Positions 33,963-45,343 of a stretch of DNA of 64,000 nt are shown one piece after another. A program made the position numbers and the translations under genes. The DNA is from Capsicum annuum (Eukaryota > Streptophyta > Magnoliopsida > Solanales > Solanaceae): contig NC_061111.1 in assembly GCF_002878395.1 (NCBI RefSeq), positions 29,286,055-29,350,054 of the forward strand. Reading direction: 5' to 3'. Each line of letters starts with the position of its first letter. Position 1 is the stretch's first letter. A model generated the notes under the pieces. The model had not been told where the DNA came from. It made no database searches and was given only the letters and a program-made list of their open reading frames with translations.

Positions 33963-36332
33963 TATCGCGACCCGAACTAGGGCCTGGCCATGATGAATAT
34001 CTCAAACCATGAAGTCTCGGATGTCCTACTCTAACTGGTAGTCATGCACAATATTCATATAATAAAAAAAATACAGAATTACAATCTAATACAGAAACAT
34101 GGTCATACTCTAGATTAAGTTTAACAATAAGGAATGAAATCCAAAAATCACTAACAACATTTGGAACAGTCTGTGAAATCTCTACTACATGAAAATCTGA
34201 CATCTGAAAACTGGGACAAGGCCCCCAGTAAACCAAAACTATATTAGATGGCATAATCTAAAAGGATAGGACTTCTGGAATAGAGAAGGCTCACTACTGC
34301 ACAATCTGATCTACTGTCTGAATTATCTACTGCTTATCTGGACCCCTAGACTAAGCCTCAGAACCTAAGAGGTAGGGGAAGCGGGTCAATACAGATGTAC
34401 TGGTACGCAAAGCAAATCCAAAATAATCATTTATATTCAACATATATGAGAGCAATTTAAAGCAGTTCATAAACATATCATATAGTGAGAAATCACATGG
34501 GCATTTTAAAAGACTTTGTGAAAACATCTGAAATATGTGGCACTCTTTGTCTTATTTCTGCGCAAGGTGGTGTACCCTACAATCTGTAATCCCACAGGCT
34601 ATATGGAATCTGCCATTAACTCGACAGCCAAAACCCTCAACACAAGTGTGCCGCAAGGGTCGGAGTCTCTGAATCTACTACGCCACACGGCCATGGCTAG
34701 CGTATAATAATAATCTACATGTATCGGCAAATACGGTTTCAGGCTTAGAGTTACTTGAAATCATGCCTTCTTCAGCTAACGACCTAACACTCTTTATACC
34801 CGTTTTTAGTTCTTTAAACATGTATGCTCTGAAAACATGCTCTAAAATCTTTAACTCTGTCATGGCATATACACATATATGGTATCGTCATACCATTGAC
34901 TTGTAAGTCACATTCTCTACGCCATTTATAGCAATTTATATCTCTATTTTCAAATCATGAAATTCAGGACCAGCATAACAACAATTCGTTCAAGGAACTC
35001 ATGCTTTAAAATTTATGTAAAACCATGCCAGCAATTCTCTTTATCAACAATTTAACAAACAATGGTGGTCATGTACAAAGTATCTATCTCATGTAATTCT
35101 TCTCTTTAACACAAAACATAGTTATCTCAAGAGACCTCTCAATAATTCTAAATCAACGTTTTAAATACTATGACATTTGAGAAAATATCTTTCAAATCAC
35201 AGACATGCATTTCAACTCTTTTCCAACAAAACCAAAATCTTTAATTTATCACAAGAGAGAGAGTCCATAATTTATCCTCTTAAATAATCTTAAACCTCAA
35301 ATTTTATACATATACGTATACATGTAAATCAACTTAGGGGTAAAGGCCTAAGGGACAAATCAACAATACATTTAAATATTCATAATGCATAATAAAATCA
35401 TGTATTTCAAAACCCTTTTTCTAAAATCGTGCTTGAAAATCTTTAAATCATGTTCTAGTTTTCCAAGCCCATGTAGTTTTTAGGATAAACCCCACGTACC
35501 TTAAATTATAAGATCTGAAAGATGGAACCTAGATATTGATAGATGAAACCCGGATCTTGATTTTTTTCTTGGAAATATTGAACTTAAGGCTTGATTTTCT
35601 TGAATTTCTTGTTCTTGGAGAAAACCCTAATTTGATCTTATTTTGAGAGTGAAGAGAAAGTTTTTGATGTTGTAAAACTAATAATGATTGATTAATAACA
35701 CTTAAAGGGTGATTTAATTCGTGTGAAAGGTTTTTAGAGTGAGGGAAAGACCAAAATACCTGTACGAAATCACTTCTCAGTTGCTGAAATTCTCGGTTGA
35801 CGACCAAGGCTGACAAGCCGTCAGATCTGTGACAAGCCGCCAGCTTTTGTTATCACTTGGGAGCTAAAATTGATGAGTTTTTGCCTAAGGCTGATGATAT
35901 ATTCTGACAAGTCGTCCAATTTATGACAAGCCGTCAGAATTGTCGTCACTCAGTTGCCAGGCTGATATGCTGGAGTAAAATTAGAATAACTTTTTTTTTC
36001 GATATCGAATTTTGGAAAAATTTGTGGCGTTGGAAAGTGGACTCAAAGAAATTTCATTTGATATATATTACGCCACCCAGTTCATCATATAAAAGTAGTT
36101 ATGGCTGATTGAATTTGACCTAAGTTTCGATGCTCACTAAAACTCAAACGATAGGAAAGCTTTCAACTAGTCCTTGAGTTAAGGGACATCTATGATCTCG
36201 ACTCATGCTCAACTAAATTCACACGCTACATAATTGATTAAAACACTATATGTAAATCAAATTTATGGCTTTTGGAACATCTACGTGAAGGAATGATGGT
36301 TTTCGTTCTAGCTCAAAATACGAGGTGTTACA
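33963..36332 (-). repeat. 5' LTR of L
   Basis: Collinear with 27681-29979 and ending, on the plus strand, GAGGTGTTACA next to ATTAT. A GACAAGCCGTCAG-type repeat block at about 35795-35960 corresponds in position to the U3 cassettes of the other large LTRs. Confidence 0.87.
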
Positions 36333-36335
36333 ATT

Positions 36336-37130
36336 ATGTATGTGAATCCTTATTTTGCAGTTAACACAGCTTTTCCTACTACTCTATTTAATGAAAATGC
36401 TCGAATTCCAATGTTGTTTGGTGACAACATTACTGAATAGAAGGAGAAAGTCCTTCTCACCTTAGGGTATTTGGATTTGGGTCTGACACTTTGTGTGGAA
36501 GAACCATCTAAGCCCACGGAATCAAGTATGCCAAAGGCTAAGGCTTTTTATGAGTAGTGGGATTGACCTAATCGCTTGAGCTTAATGCTCATAAAGGCTC
36601 ATATAAGTCAAAGCATTGAGGTTTTATCCCTAACAATGACAATGTCAAAGTTTACACGAAGGCAATTGATGAATAATTTGTAAGCTCTAACAAGGCATTG
36701 TCCAGCACCCATATGAAAAGGCTCTCAAGTAAGACATTTGATAGAAGTCATACAGCGTGTTAGCACATTATGGAGATGAGAGATATTATTGTTAAACTCA
36801 AGTCCCTTGAGGTTGATATGTCTGCACCATTTCTTGTGAATTTTATTCTCAACTCTCTCCTATAGAATATGGTCCGTTCAAGATATCTTACAACACATAT
36901 AAAGATAAATGGTCAATAAATGAACTCTTGACTATGTGTGTGCAATAAAAGGAGAGGATGAAGCATGAGACACCCGAAAGTACAAATTTAGTGACTCATG
37001 ATAAGAAAAATGCAATGAAGGGCAAAAGTGTTCCTAGGAAGAAGAAGCGCAGTGTTGACAAAGAAATTTGTTGTTTCTGCAGAAAAAAGGGACACTGAAG
37101 GAAAGATTGCTTAAAATACAAGAAGTGGCT
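36336..37130 (+). pseudogene. gag of copia element C
   Basis: The ATG at 36336-36338 overlaps the ATTAT duplication of L and opens MYVNPYFAVNTAFP, followed by IPMLFGDNITE, KEKVLLTLGYLDLGLTLC and EEPSKPTESS, the usual head of copia gag. The zinc knuckle at 37069-37110 reads C-x2-C-x4-H-x4-C with all zinc ligands kept, but a TGA lies inside it at 37096, probably from a Trp codon. Further stops and shifts lie between 36438 and 36960. L inserted so exactly at the start codon that the leader is separated from the gene. Confidence 0.8.
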
Positions 37131-37560
37131 CCATAAGAAAGGTGATTTTACCTTTGTATGTTATGAATCTAATTTCATTGAAGTTTCTGATAATACATGG
37201 TGAATCAATTCTGGTTTCACAATTCACATTGCCAAAATCATGCAGGATTTTCTAACTCTAAGGAAGCCGATGAAAAGTGAACAAAATATTTATTCTGGCA
37301 ATAGGACGGCATCACATGTGGAAGGCGTGGAGACATATAGACTTATTTTAAAAGACTATTTTCAATTAGATTTAGAAAATACTTTTTATGTACCATCGTA
37401 TTCTAGGAATTTAACTTCTCTTTCTAGATTATCCATAGCTGGATATGGTTTCAATTTTCATTTGTCTATAATGACACTTTTTAAAGACAATAAAGTATTA
37501 GTTTTGGAAATATGTGTCGAAAATTATTTTAATTTGAGTTGGCCCCCACGACTGAATGTA
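37131..37560 (+). pseudogene. Protease region of copia element C
   Basis: The active-site segment near 37199-37230 reads W, stop, then INSGFTIHIA, where copia proteases have W-x-L-D-S-G-x-x-x-H; the catalytic Asp is therefore Asn and a TGA precedes it. An open stretch at 37240-37569 then carries the rest, including LENTFYVPSYSRNLTSLSRL, a block conserved in copia elements. Confidence 0.75.
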
Positions 37561-38520
37561 ATGTCATAACTTTTCATGATAAAAAAATTGGCACTAAGCG
37601 ATGTATTATTAATAAGAACTCATCAAATCTTTGGCACAAGAAATTGGGACATATCTCTATTGAAAGAATCAAAAGGTTAGTTAATGATGGAGTTCTTATA
37701 GCTCTTGATTTTTTTGACTTTTGAACTTGTGTGGACTACATAAATGATAAGCAGACCAACGAATCCACAAAAGGTGACAAAAGGAGTTCTTAGTTGCTTG
37801 ACATCATACATACAAATGCTTGTGGACATTTTCCTACCCCTTGCTTGAATGGTGAAAAACATTTCACCTCATTATGTATCTCTATCTTTTGTTTAATAAA
37901 TCAGAAGCACTTGATGCTTTTAAAGTTATTAAAATAGAAGTAAAAATAAATTGGAGCTCAGATCAAAATTATAACGTCTAATAGGGGTGGAGAATATTAT
38001 GGTAGGTCCACAGAAAAGGGACAAGTTAAAGATTTATTTACTGATTTACTTTTAAAAAAAGGTATAATTGCACCATACACCATGCCAGGAACACCATAAC
38101 AAAGTGGTGTGGCTGAAAAAGGGAACCAGACATTAATGAACATGGTGAGAAGCATGATTAGCAGATCAAGTTTATCTTTATCCTTATGGAGTGAAGCCTT
38201 AAAAACTATTGTGTATATCTTAAATAGAGTTTCATCCAAGGTTGTCCCCAAGACACCTTTAGAATTATTTAAAGGATGAAAACCTAGTTTAAGCCACTTA
38301 TACTTTTGGGTATGTCCAACTGAAGTGAGGATTTATAATCCATATTTTAAAAAGTTGGATGAACAATTAATAAGCATTTTTTTATATTCTATGTGGTTAA
38401 TTCTAAAGGATTCAGGTTTTACTGTCCTTCTCATTCTCCTAAAATTGTTGAGGCTAGAAATGCTAAATTTCTTGAGGAACATGAAGTAAGTAGGAGTGGT
38501 TCAACTCAAGTTGTGGAACT
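37561..38520 (+). pseudogene. Integrase of copia element C
   Basis: The GAG-pre-integrase segment has NLWHKKLGHISIERIKRLV (37627-37683) with its His pair and a C-V-D-Y in place of the Cys pair. In the core, TSNRGGEYYG near 37976 shows Asn for the second catalytic Asp. The Glu block is [18 protein letters not shown] near 38107-38160. [15 protein letters not shown] and TPLELFKG follow. Several TAA/TGA codons and shifts break it. Confidence 0.8.
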
Positions 38521-38689
38521 AAAAAAGATAAGAGAATCACTTATGGTACCTTTATATACTAAAAACTTAAATGCAAATCGGTTAAATTCTCATTAATTAC
38601 CTGAAGAGCAACAAGTTCAAGAGCCACCACCACTTGATGAGCGACATGAAAAACAATTTGCTTTACCTGAACCCATTATTGAAGGATCA

Positions 38690-39838
38690 CCTGAACAAGT
38701 GGGGGTAAGAAGATCCTCAAGAGTTTGTAGACTGGCAATTTCTAGTGATTGTGTTGTATATCTTCAAGAGTCTGATTATGATATTGGACTAAAAGATGAT
38801 CTATGTTCATTTTCACAAGTCATGAGTGGAGAAAAATCCACACTTTGGTATGATGCCATGAAAGAAGAGATAAAATCTATGACTAAAAATAAACTCTAAA
38901 ATCTCATTGAATTAACAAAAGAAATCTCTACTATAGGATCTAAATGGGTTTATAAAACCAAAAGAGACTCATCTGGTAATGTTGAATGATATAAAGATAG
39001 ACTTGTAGCCTTGGGTTTCACTCAAAAAGAAGATATTGATTATCATAAAACCTTCTCTCCTGTGTCAAAGAAGGATTCATTATGAATAATCATGACATTA
39101 GTAGCTCATTTTAATTTAGAGCTACATCAAATGGATATGAAAATGACTTTCTTGAATGGAGATCTTGAAGAAGAGGTATACATGCAATAGCCTGAAGGAT
39201 TTAGAGATAAGAATAAAAGACATCTTGTTTGCAAGTTGAATAAATCTATTTATAAACTAAAATAAACTTTCCACCAGTGGTATATTAAATGTCATAATAT
39301 TATTTCTTCATTCGAATTTATAGAGAACATTATTGATCAATGTACATACCTTAAGATAAGTGGGAGTAAATATATTTCCTAGTCTTATATGTGGATGATA
39401 TTTTACTTGCTAGTAATGGTTTGGGGTTGTTGCATGAGAGGAAATAGTTTTTTATCCAAAATTTTGAAATGAAGGATATGGGTAAATCCTCATATGTCAT
39501 CGTCATAGAGATTCACCGACATAGATCACAACGATTGTTTGGACTATCTCAAAGAGCTTACAGTGAAAGAATATTCGAAAGATACGAAATGAAAAATTGT
39601 TCACCTATAGCAGCACCTATCATTAAAGGTGATAGATTTTCATTGAATCAATTCCCACAAAATACATTGGAACACGAACAAATGAAACACATTTCATATG
39701 CTTCACTTGTTGGGATCCTTATGTATGCACAGGTCTGCACTAGACCTGATATTGCCTTTGTAGTAGGAGTGCTTGGTAGATATCAAAGTAACCCTGATTG
39801 TAATTATTGAAAAGATGACAAAAGGGTTTTGAGATATT
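38690..39838 (+). pseudogene. Reverse transcriptase of copia element C
   Basis: It starts with RRSSRVCRLAISSDCVVYLQ, then LWYDAMKEEIKSMTKN, SKWVYKTKRDSSGNVE, YKDRLVALGFTQKEDIDYH, and HQMDMKMTFLNGDLEEEVYM. The YVDD box is intact at 39388-39399 (YVDDILLASN). After a shift an open stretch at 39469-39810 gives MKDMGKSSYVIVIEIHR and later MYAQVCTRPDIAFVVGVLGR. Scattered stops (38897, 38988 and others) block translation. Confidence 0.83.
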
Positions 39839-40369
39839 TACAAGGAACCAAGGATCTTAAGCTTACATACAGATATTCTGACTTATTGAAAGTCATTGCA
39901 TATTCATACTCCAATTTGGGTATATGCAAAGACAACAGTAAATCTACTTCTGGATATATTTTCCTTCTTACTGGAGGTATTGTGACTTGGATAAGGGTTA
40001 AGCAAACTATTGTTGCAACATCCATAATGAAAGCTGAATTTATAGCATGCTATGAAGCTATGTCACAGGTCTTATGGTTGAAAAATTTTACTTCAGGACT
40101 TAAAGTTGTCGATTCTATTGCAAGACCATTAAGATTATTTTGTGATAATTCAGCTGCAGTATTCTTTTTCAAAGAATAATAAGAGTGGCGATCGTAGTAA
40201 GTATATCGACATAAAGTATTTGATGGTTAGAGATCATGTCAAGAAGCAAGATGTGCATTTTGAACATGTTAGTACTACTTTGATGATTGTTGATCCTATG
40301 ACTAAAAGTTTACCAGCTAATGTTTTCAAGGATCATGTGACTCATACGGGGCTTAGTAACTCATTGTAA
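39839..40369 (+). pseudogene. RNase H of copia element C
   Basis: RYLQGTKDLKLTYRYSD opens the domain, followed by KSTSGYIFLLTGGIVTW, KQTIVATSIMKAEFIACYEA and LRLFCDNSAAVFF. After a shift at about 40178 the tail continues: HVKKQDVHFEHVSTT, VDPMTKSLPANVFKDHV. The first Asp is lost (SYSNLG for DADWAG); Glu and the later Asp remain. The frame ends at 40369, the end of pol. Confidence 0.82.
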
Positions 40370-40784
40370 TCTTGTTATATTCTCTAACAATTTGTCTAGA
40401 GATTATCGTTTTTATACATATTTCATGTGCATATTTTTTTCATGCATTATAAAATGATCACTACATCAAATAAAGTTGGACTCTAAATGACTTATATTAA
40501 GCTCATTTATAAAGTTGTTGGACGCTTTATTTAGAACATGTTGTACAATCTAATACATGGAAGAAAGTGTTTGTAATACCCCGTACTTCTACCTAGCTTG
40601 AAATCGTCCCAAGAATGTTAGAAACTTGCTTTGCAAGGTGAATCCACTTTTATACGTGTGATATTTTTAAGTTTTTTGTTGTTGAGTGGAAAATTGAATA
40701 AGTCTTCCATCGATACCCATTCTGGAAAAATTTGACATCGGAAGAGAAAGTTATGGCCGAAATACAGAAAGCAGTTAAAATTGC

Positions 40785-41005
40785 CTAGGTGTGACGGTGA
40801 AGGCCGACGGACCGTCGAGCTAGCGACGGACTATCGCCCAAGCCATCATAGCGGAGGCAGTGAGACCACATTCTACCTAAGGGCGACGGCTCAGGCCGAC
40901 GGACCATCGCCCAAGCCGTCGTAGGAGAGGCAATGAACCCCTATTCTGCCCAGGTGCGACGGTCAGGACCGACGGACTGTCGCACCCACCGTCGCATAGT
41001 TCATT
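40785..41005 (+). promoter_or_regulatory. GACGG dyad cassette in S
   Basis: A GC-rich island inside an AT-rich LTR repeats CGACGG and its complement: CGACGGACCGTCG, GCCGACGGACCATCGCCC, CCGACGGACTGTCGC. Its place matches the TGACG cluster of E3. A role as enhancer or hairpin is inference. Confidence 0.5.
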
Positions 41006-41998
41006 CAGTTGTTTTAAAATTATTTTTAAAAAGGGTATTTGGGTTTTTTTCTACCCGTTTTAACCTCTAATTATATCAGATCAAGGCTCATAATTTCATT
41101 ATCCATCTACAAAATCAAATTAGGGTTTTCTCTCAAAGATAATCCCCAAGAAACAAGATCCAAATCTTCTTCAAGAAACTAAGAAATTCAAGTTCTTCAA
41201 GTCCAAGAATTCAAGAAACTCACAACCCAGGTATGTCATGTGTTGATTCATGCGTCCTTTTCACCCATAAAGCTCAAGAATCTCTTTTCAAAATCCAAGA
41301 TTTGTGTATTTATGAATGTTCATGATTTAAATTGAATTGAAATTCATGTTCATGATGTGTGGGGTTTTGATTCATGTTTGAAATTACATATTTCAATGAT
41401 TGACCCTAGGATGTGGTGATTTGCATAATAATCATGATAAACCCTTAAATTTACACGTTGATTGATGTATCCATGATTATTAGATGTGTTGATGATTGTA
41501 TAACCAAAGCATGCTCCCCATGTGTTCGATTAAATACTTATGTGAAGGAAAAGTGTCATACTAGTATGATAATATGAAATCCCCATTTATGTACAAGTTT
41601 ATGCATGTCCGGTGTTTGATGAAATGTCTTAGTCAATGAATTATGGATATATGTGTAGCCATTGTGGTGCTTTAGAACTTGTACTTCATGAAATCTCCAA
41701 CTTATTATTTTATGGATTGTGATGTTGGTCGTGTATTCAAGAAAGTCATGCTTTGTCAGTTTCCTTCTATCGAGTTCTGGGGGTACTTGTACCCGAAAAT
41801 TTAGTTGTGTGCCTAGAATCGGTGTCATGTTTTCAAGATACTCTCATTCAAGCCATGATCCATAGAATTCAGTCAGTCTCATGACTTAGGAAAACTCAGT
41901 AATCTCAGTAGTATTCCATCAGTCAACGAAACTCAGTTAATCATGTTCAGTGTCTATTCAGATGAGAGTAGAAATTAGCACCGAGCGAACCCAAGGAT

Positions 41999-42673
41999 GG
42001 GAACCCACCTGTTATATGAGGGTGTGATTCTTAGAAGCAATCCTTGCATTTCAAAACTATGTAGCCAGCGTAGGTTGAGACATCATAGCCTGTTATATGA
42101 GGGTAGATGAGGTGGCTTAACCTGTTATATGAGGGTTCCCACCGTTCTCACTAGAGTTACCTATTATATGAGGGTTAGTCACAGATTGTCCTTACCAGTG
42201 GTGCGGTATTGACACCCTTCCAATTGGGGTTACAGATTAAAACCCAACTCAGCTATATTGCGTTATTTGAGGCATATNNNNNNNNNNNNNNNNNNNNNNN
42301 NNNNNNNNNNNNNNNNNNNNNNNNNNNNNNNNNNNNNNNNNNNNNNNNNNNNNNNNNNNNNNNNNNNNNNNNNNNNNGGTGGGTTCCCATCCTTGGGAAC
42401 CCACCTGTTATATGAGGGTGTGATTCTTAGAAGCAATCCTTGCATTTCAAAACTATGTAGCCAGCGTAGGTTGAGACATCATAGCCTGTTATATGAGGGT
42501 AGATGAGGTGGCTTAACCTGTTATATGAGGGTTCCCACCGTTCTCACTAGAGTTACCTATTATATGAGGGTTAGTCACAGATTGTCCTTACCAGTGGTGC
42601 GGTATTGACACCCTTCCAATTGGGGTTACAGATTAAAACCCAACTCAGCTATATTGCGTTATTTGAGGCATAT
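41999..42673. repeat. Identical 279-bp copies on both sides of the gap
   Basis: 41999-42277 and 42395-42673 are base-for-base identical as far as I can compare. Between the N run and the second copy, 42378-42394 is the reverse complement of 41993-42009. Within each copy the 16-mer CCTGTTATATGAGGGT occurs at 42008, 42089 and 42121 and, with one change, at 42160. Perfect identity next to a gap points to one locus assembled twice. Confidence 0.92.
42278..42377. other. Assembly gap, exactly 100 N
   Basis: A round 100 N marks a gap of unknown size. The frames translated across it are meaningless. Confidence 0.99.
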
Positions 42674-43685
42674 CGGTTAGATGACTACTTCCCATAGTTT
42701 CAGTTACAAATCAGGACTGTTAGATACAGTCATTCAGTGTCAGTAATAGAACTCAGATAGTTCTTTAGAATTTTAGGACTGTCAGATACAATCAACTCAG
42801 AACAGTACGGAACTCAGCTAGTTCCATCAGAAACTAGACTGTCAGATACAATCGCTCAATTTTAGTTATTTCAGTTATACAGTTACCAGTATCTCATGTT
42901 ATCGGGACTCAAGCTCAGTAATCATGTTATCACGAACTCAGTTACAGTAATTATGTATTCATGCATGCATTCTCACGTTCATGTTATTCATTCAGTTAGT
43001 ATAGTTCGTGCATGTGAACCCTTTGCATTCAACCTACCTCACATGCATACCAGTACATTCAAACGTACTGACGCATTTGTGCTATGGTGTTTTATACCAT
43101 CAGTTCAAAAGCACGAGCTCCAGAGCATCAGTAGCATTCCAATCTCAGCAGTCAGAGTTAGCAGTGAGTCCTCATCCTTCGAGGACATGACCATTACTTT
43201 ATTATCTCATTAATTAATTTATTTCAGTCGTTGGAGTTAGTTGGGAACATGTCCCATTAACTCCTTATTCAAATAGTTCAATCAGCTAGAGGCTTTTCTG
43301 ACTATCATGTTTCAAACAGTTTATTTTAGATTTTGTTTTGGTATTGTGATACCACATCATTCAGAGATTATTTTATCAGTTTTGAACCTTATGGTCGTAC
43401 AGCCTTTATTTTCGCATTTATACAGTATATTATGCAGTGTTCAGGTACAGATATCAGTCATAGGTTAGCTTGTGGTCCTTCGGGGTCATGAGCACCGTGT
43501 AGCATTCCGAGTACCAAATTCGAGGCGTTATAGTGTTTGATTAGGAGCATAACCGCCATGATTCTTGTATTAATATATTCTTGATAAAAGTAATTTTTCA
43601 ATAACTATTAAGTTGAGTGAATATGTGTTTATGGTCATATTGTTTATTTTCACTCAATAAGGATTGTCTAATTTTGATATGTGGG

Positions 43686-43698
43686 TCAAGTAGGAGAA
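43686..43698 (+). other. Polypurine tract of C
   Basis: TCAAGTAGGAGAA directly precedes the 3' LTR; GTCAAGTGGGAGAATG is the usual copia form. Confidence 0.7.
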
Positions 43699-44100
43699 TG
43701 TAAGAATATTACGTATAATATTACGTATTAATGATCCACATACTTTTGGTAAGAAATTTACCTTGTCTCTCAAGTAAAGTATCAAATCAGTCAATTATTT
43801 TTTCTTTAAGTTATGCATATATGACATTTTTTTTATGACAAGAAATAGTTATGAAAGTCCACAGAGTAAAAGTTATTTGTCATAGTCCCAAGCCTACTTA
43901 TAACTATGCTTGCAACTCCATCAGTCTGGCATACCTTTGATAGACATAGGTTATAAAATTCTTAGGTCTCTCTTTTCATTTTTTTTTGTTAAGTTTTTTT
44001 TGACAAAGGTGATTCTTCACAACACTTGAACAATAATGGCTGAATATACATTTTTATTAATTTTTCGTTGTGCATTGACTCTGTGTTGAAAATTTCAACA
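43699..44100 (+). repeat. 3' LTR of C (402 bp)
   Basis: It starts TGTAAGAATATTACG after the polypurine tract and ends TTTCAACA. The last ~157 bp match the 5' LTR remnant at 26464-26628. The following TGATA (44101-44105) would be the right target duplication; its partner is outside the window. Confidence 0.85.
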
Positions 44101-45343
44101 TGATATAATAAAATATTCTTTTTAAAAAAAAAAATCTTCATGAAAAAAATTCATAATAGATTTTCTTTTTCTCCTTTTCAACATCGATGTATAGAAAGAA
44201 GTGAGAGATCAGAGGAGTTGATTTTGTAGTAACTTAGGGCATATAATGTGGAAAGTGACTGTTGAACCAAATGAATGGTTGGGAAGACGAGTTTGTTTTT
44301 GTAGTGTTGAATATTTGGTCCTTTATCTGTTAAAATGGCTGCATGGCACAATTTTATTTCTTTTCTACTATATATAAATGAAGGATTAACTACTACGAAG
44401 GGTAAAACTGTCAAAACAACCTCCCTTCCTTTCAAATGTTAGAACATGTGTCCTACTATTTAGACCAACACGTGTGAACTTATACCTAAATTAAATACAT
44501 ATGTACTGACATAGCAAGCTTCTTTTTCATTTTGGTGTTCATCACTCTTTCTGGTGTGAAGCTCAATTCCTTTGGCAGTCATTTTTTTCACCACTATTCA
44601 TTGGAAGAGAAATTAAAGATTTTTTTGTTAAGTGTATCAAACTCGAAAACAACTCCGACTTAATTTTGCTTTTCCTTTGAGTTAAATTTGAATTTTCATT
44701 TTTATCTTGTGGGTATATTGACAAATCGTGGACATGCATGCACCTATAGTTTGGGGGTTTTGAAATTCCCAATTTGAATATGAGCTATAATGTCTCTGTA
44801 ATTTGATAAATTTTTGTTTCCATCTATTAGGACTGATCTATTTTTGGGGTGTGTTTTATATTCAACCTCTTGTTCTTGATTATTTTTCTTGCCTCTTCTA
44901 TGAGAAGATTAGTTGGGTTACTACAAGAATGAGTGACATGGGCTTACCATATAAGTGTCGCCCTTCTCAGTCTTAGGTGCAATTTGGTGAATGTTTGTGT
45001 TGAATTTTAAAATCTGAGTAGATGCTATATTGCAAATCACTGATGAGAAAACTCAAGTTATAACCGCTGGACCAGAAAAGTTGTTTGTGAGCAAACATTG
45101 TTTATGTAATATACTTAGAAGTGGTAAAAATCAAGAGATGTCATGACATTGCTATATCATGGGGCCACTAAACTGACAAAAAAGCTTAACCAGTTGATGT
45201 TCGTAGATGACGATAATTAGCATGCCATAAGTGAAGAATCAGATGACACCGAAAGGCCAAATATGTTGTTAATTGGAACAACAATGAATAATCAGTAGTG
45301 ATAATTTGTGCAAGAGTAACCAAAAATTTTATTTTGTATGATC
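44101..45343. other. Intergenic, nothing recognised
   Basis: AT-rich sequence outside the retrotransposon stack. A TATATATAAATG string at 44373 could serve as a TATA box but nothing downstream supports a gene start. Minus-strand frames at 44178-44435 and 44563-44772 have no recognisable content. Confidence 0.5.

Larger units (their letters stand above)
27681..36332 (-). mobile_element. Non-coding minus-strand LTR element L (LARD-like, 8652 bp)
   Basis: Two related LTRs (2299 and 2370 bp) flank 3.98 kb in which I recognise no gag or pol. ATTAT flanks both ends (27676-27680, 36333-36337). On the minus strand the 5' LTR is followed by a primer-binding site and the 3' LTR is preceded by a GGGGGAGATAA purine tract, fixing the orientation. 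Long LTRs around a long non-coding core are the mark of large retrotransposon derivatives that depend on another element's proteins. Its LTR shares a short U3 module with E3, hinting at a gypsy relative as partner. Confidence 0.85.
40572..43532 (+). mobile_element. Gypsy-type solo LTR S
   Basis: It starts TGTAATACCCC and ends GAGGCGTTATA, flanked on both sides by GTGTT (40567-40571 and 43533-43537). No internal region or second LTR is present, so it is a product of LTR-LTR recombination. The tail is related to E1 and E3 LTRs (GAGCACCGTGTAGCATTCCG). The assembled length of 2961 bp includes a 100-N gap and a duplicated 279-bp block; without them it would be about 2565 bp. Confidence 0.9.
26464..44100 (+). 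mobile_element. Ty1/copia element C, interrupted by E2, L and S
   Basis: The order gag, protease, integrase, reverse transcriptase, RNase H is that of copia, not gypsy. Evidence for one element: the 5' LTR tail at 26464-26628 matches 43944-44100 in the 3' LTR; removing L (27681-36332 plus one ATTAT) joins leader to gag; removing S (40572-43532 plus one GTGTT) joins the pol tail to the polypurine tract. The head of its 5' LTR lies beyond E2/E1, left of the window. C is the oldest layer of the stack. All genes are broken. Confidence 0.85.

Noticed and set aside
42209..42506. Reading frames across the N run
   Set aside because: They are produced by translating unknown bases.
44178..44435. 85-codon minus-strand frame near a TATATATAAATG string
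   Set aside because: No recognisable domain, no splice pattern and no homology I can name; likely chance in AT-rich DNA.
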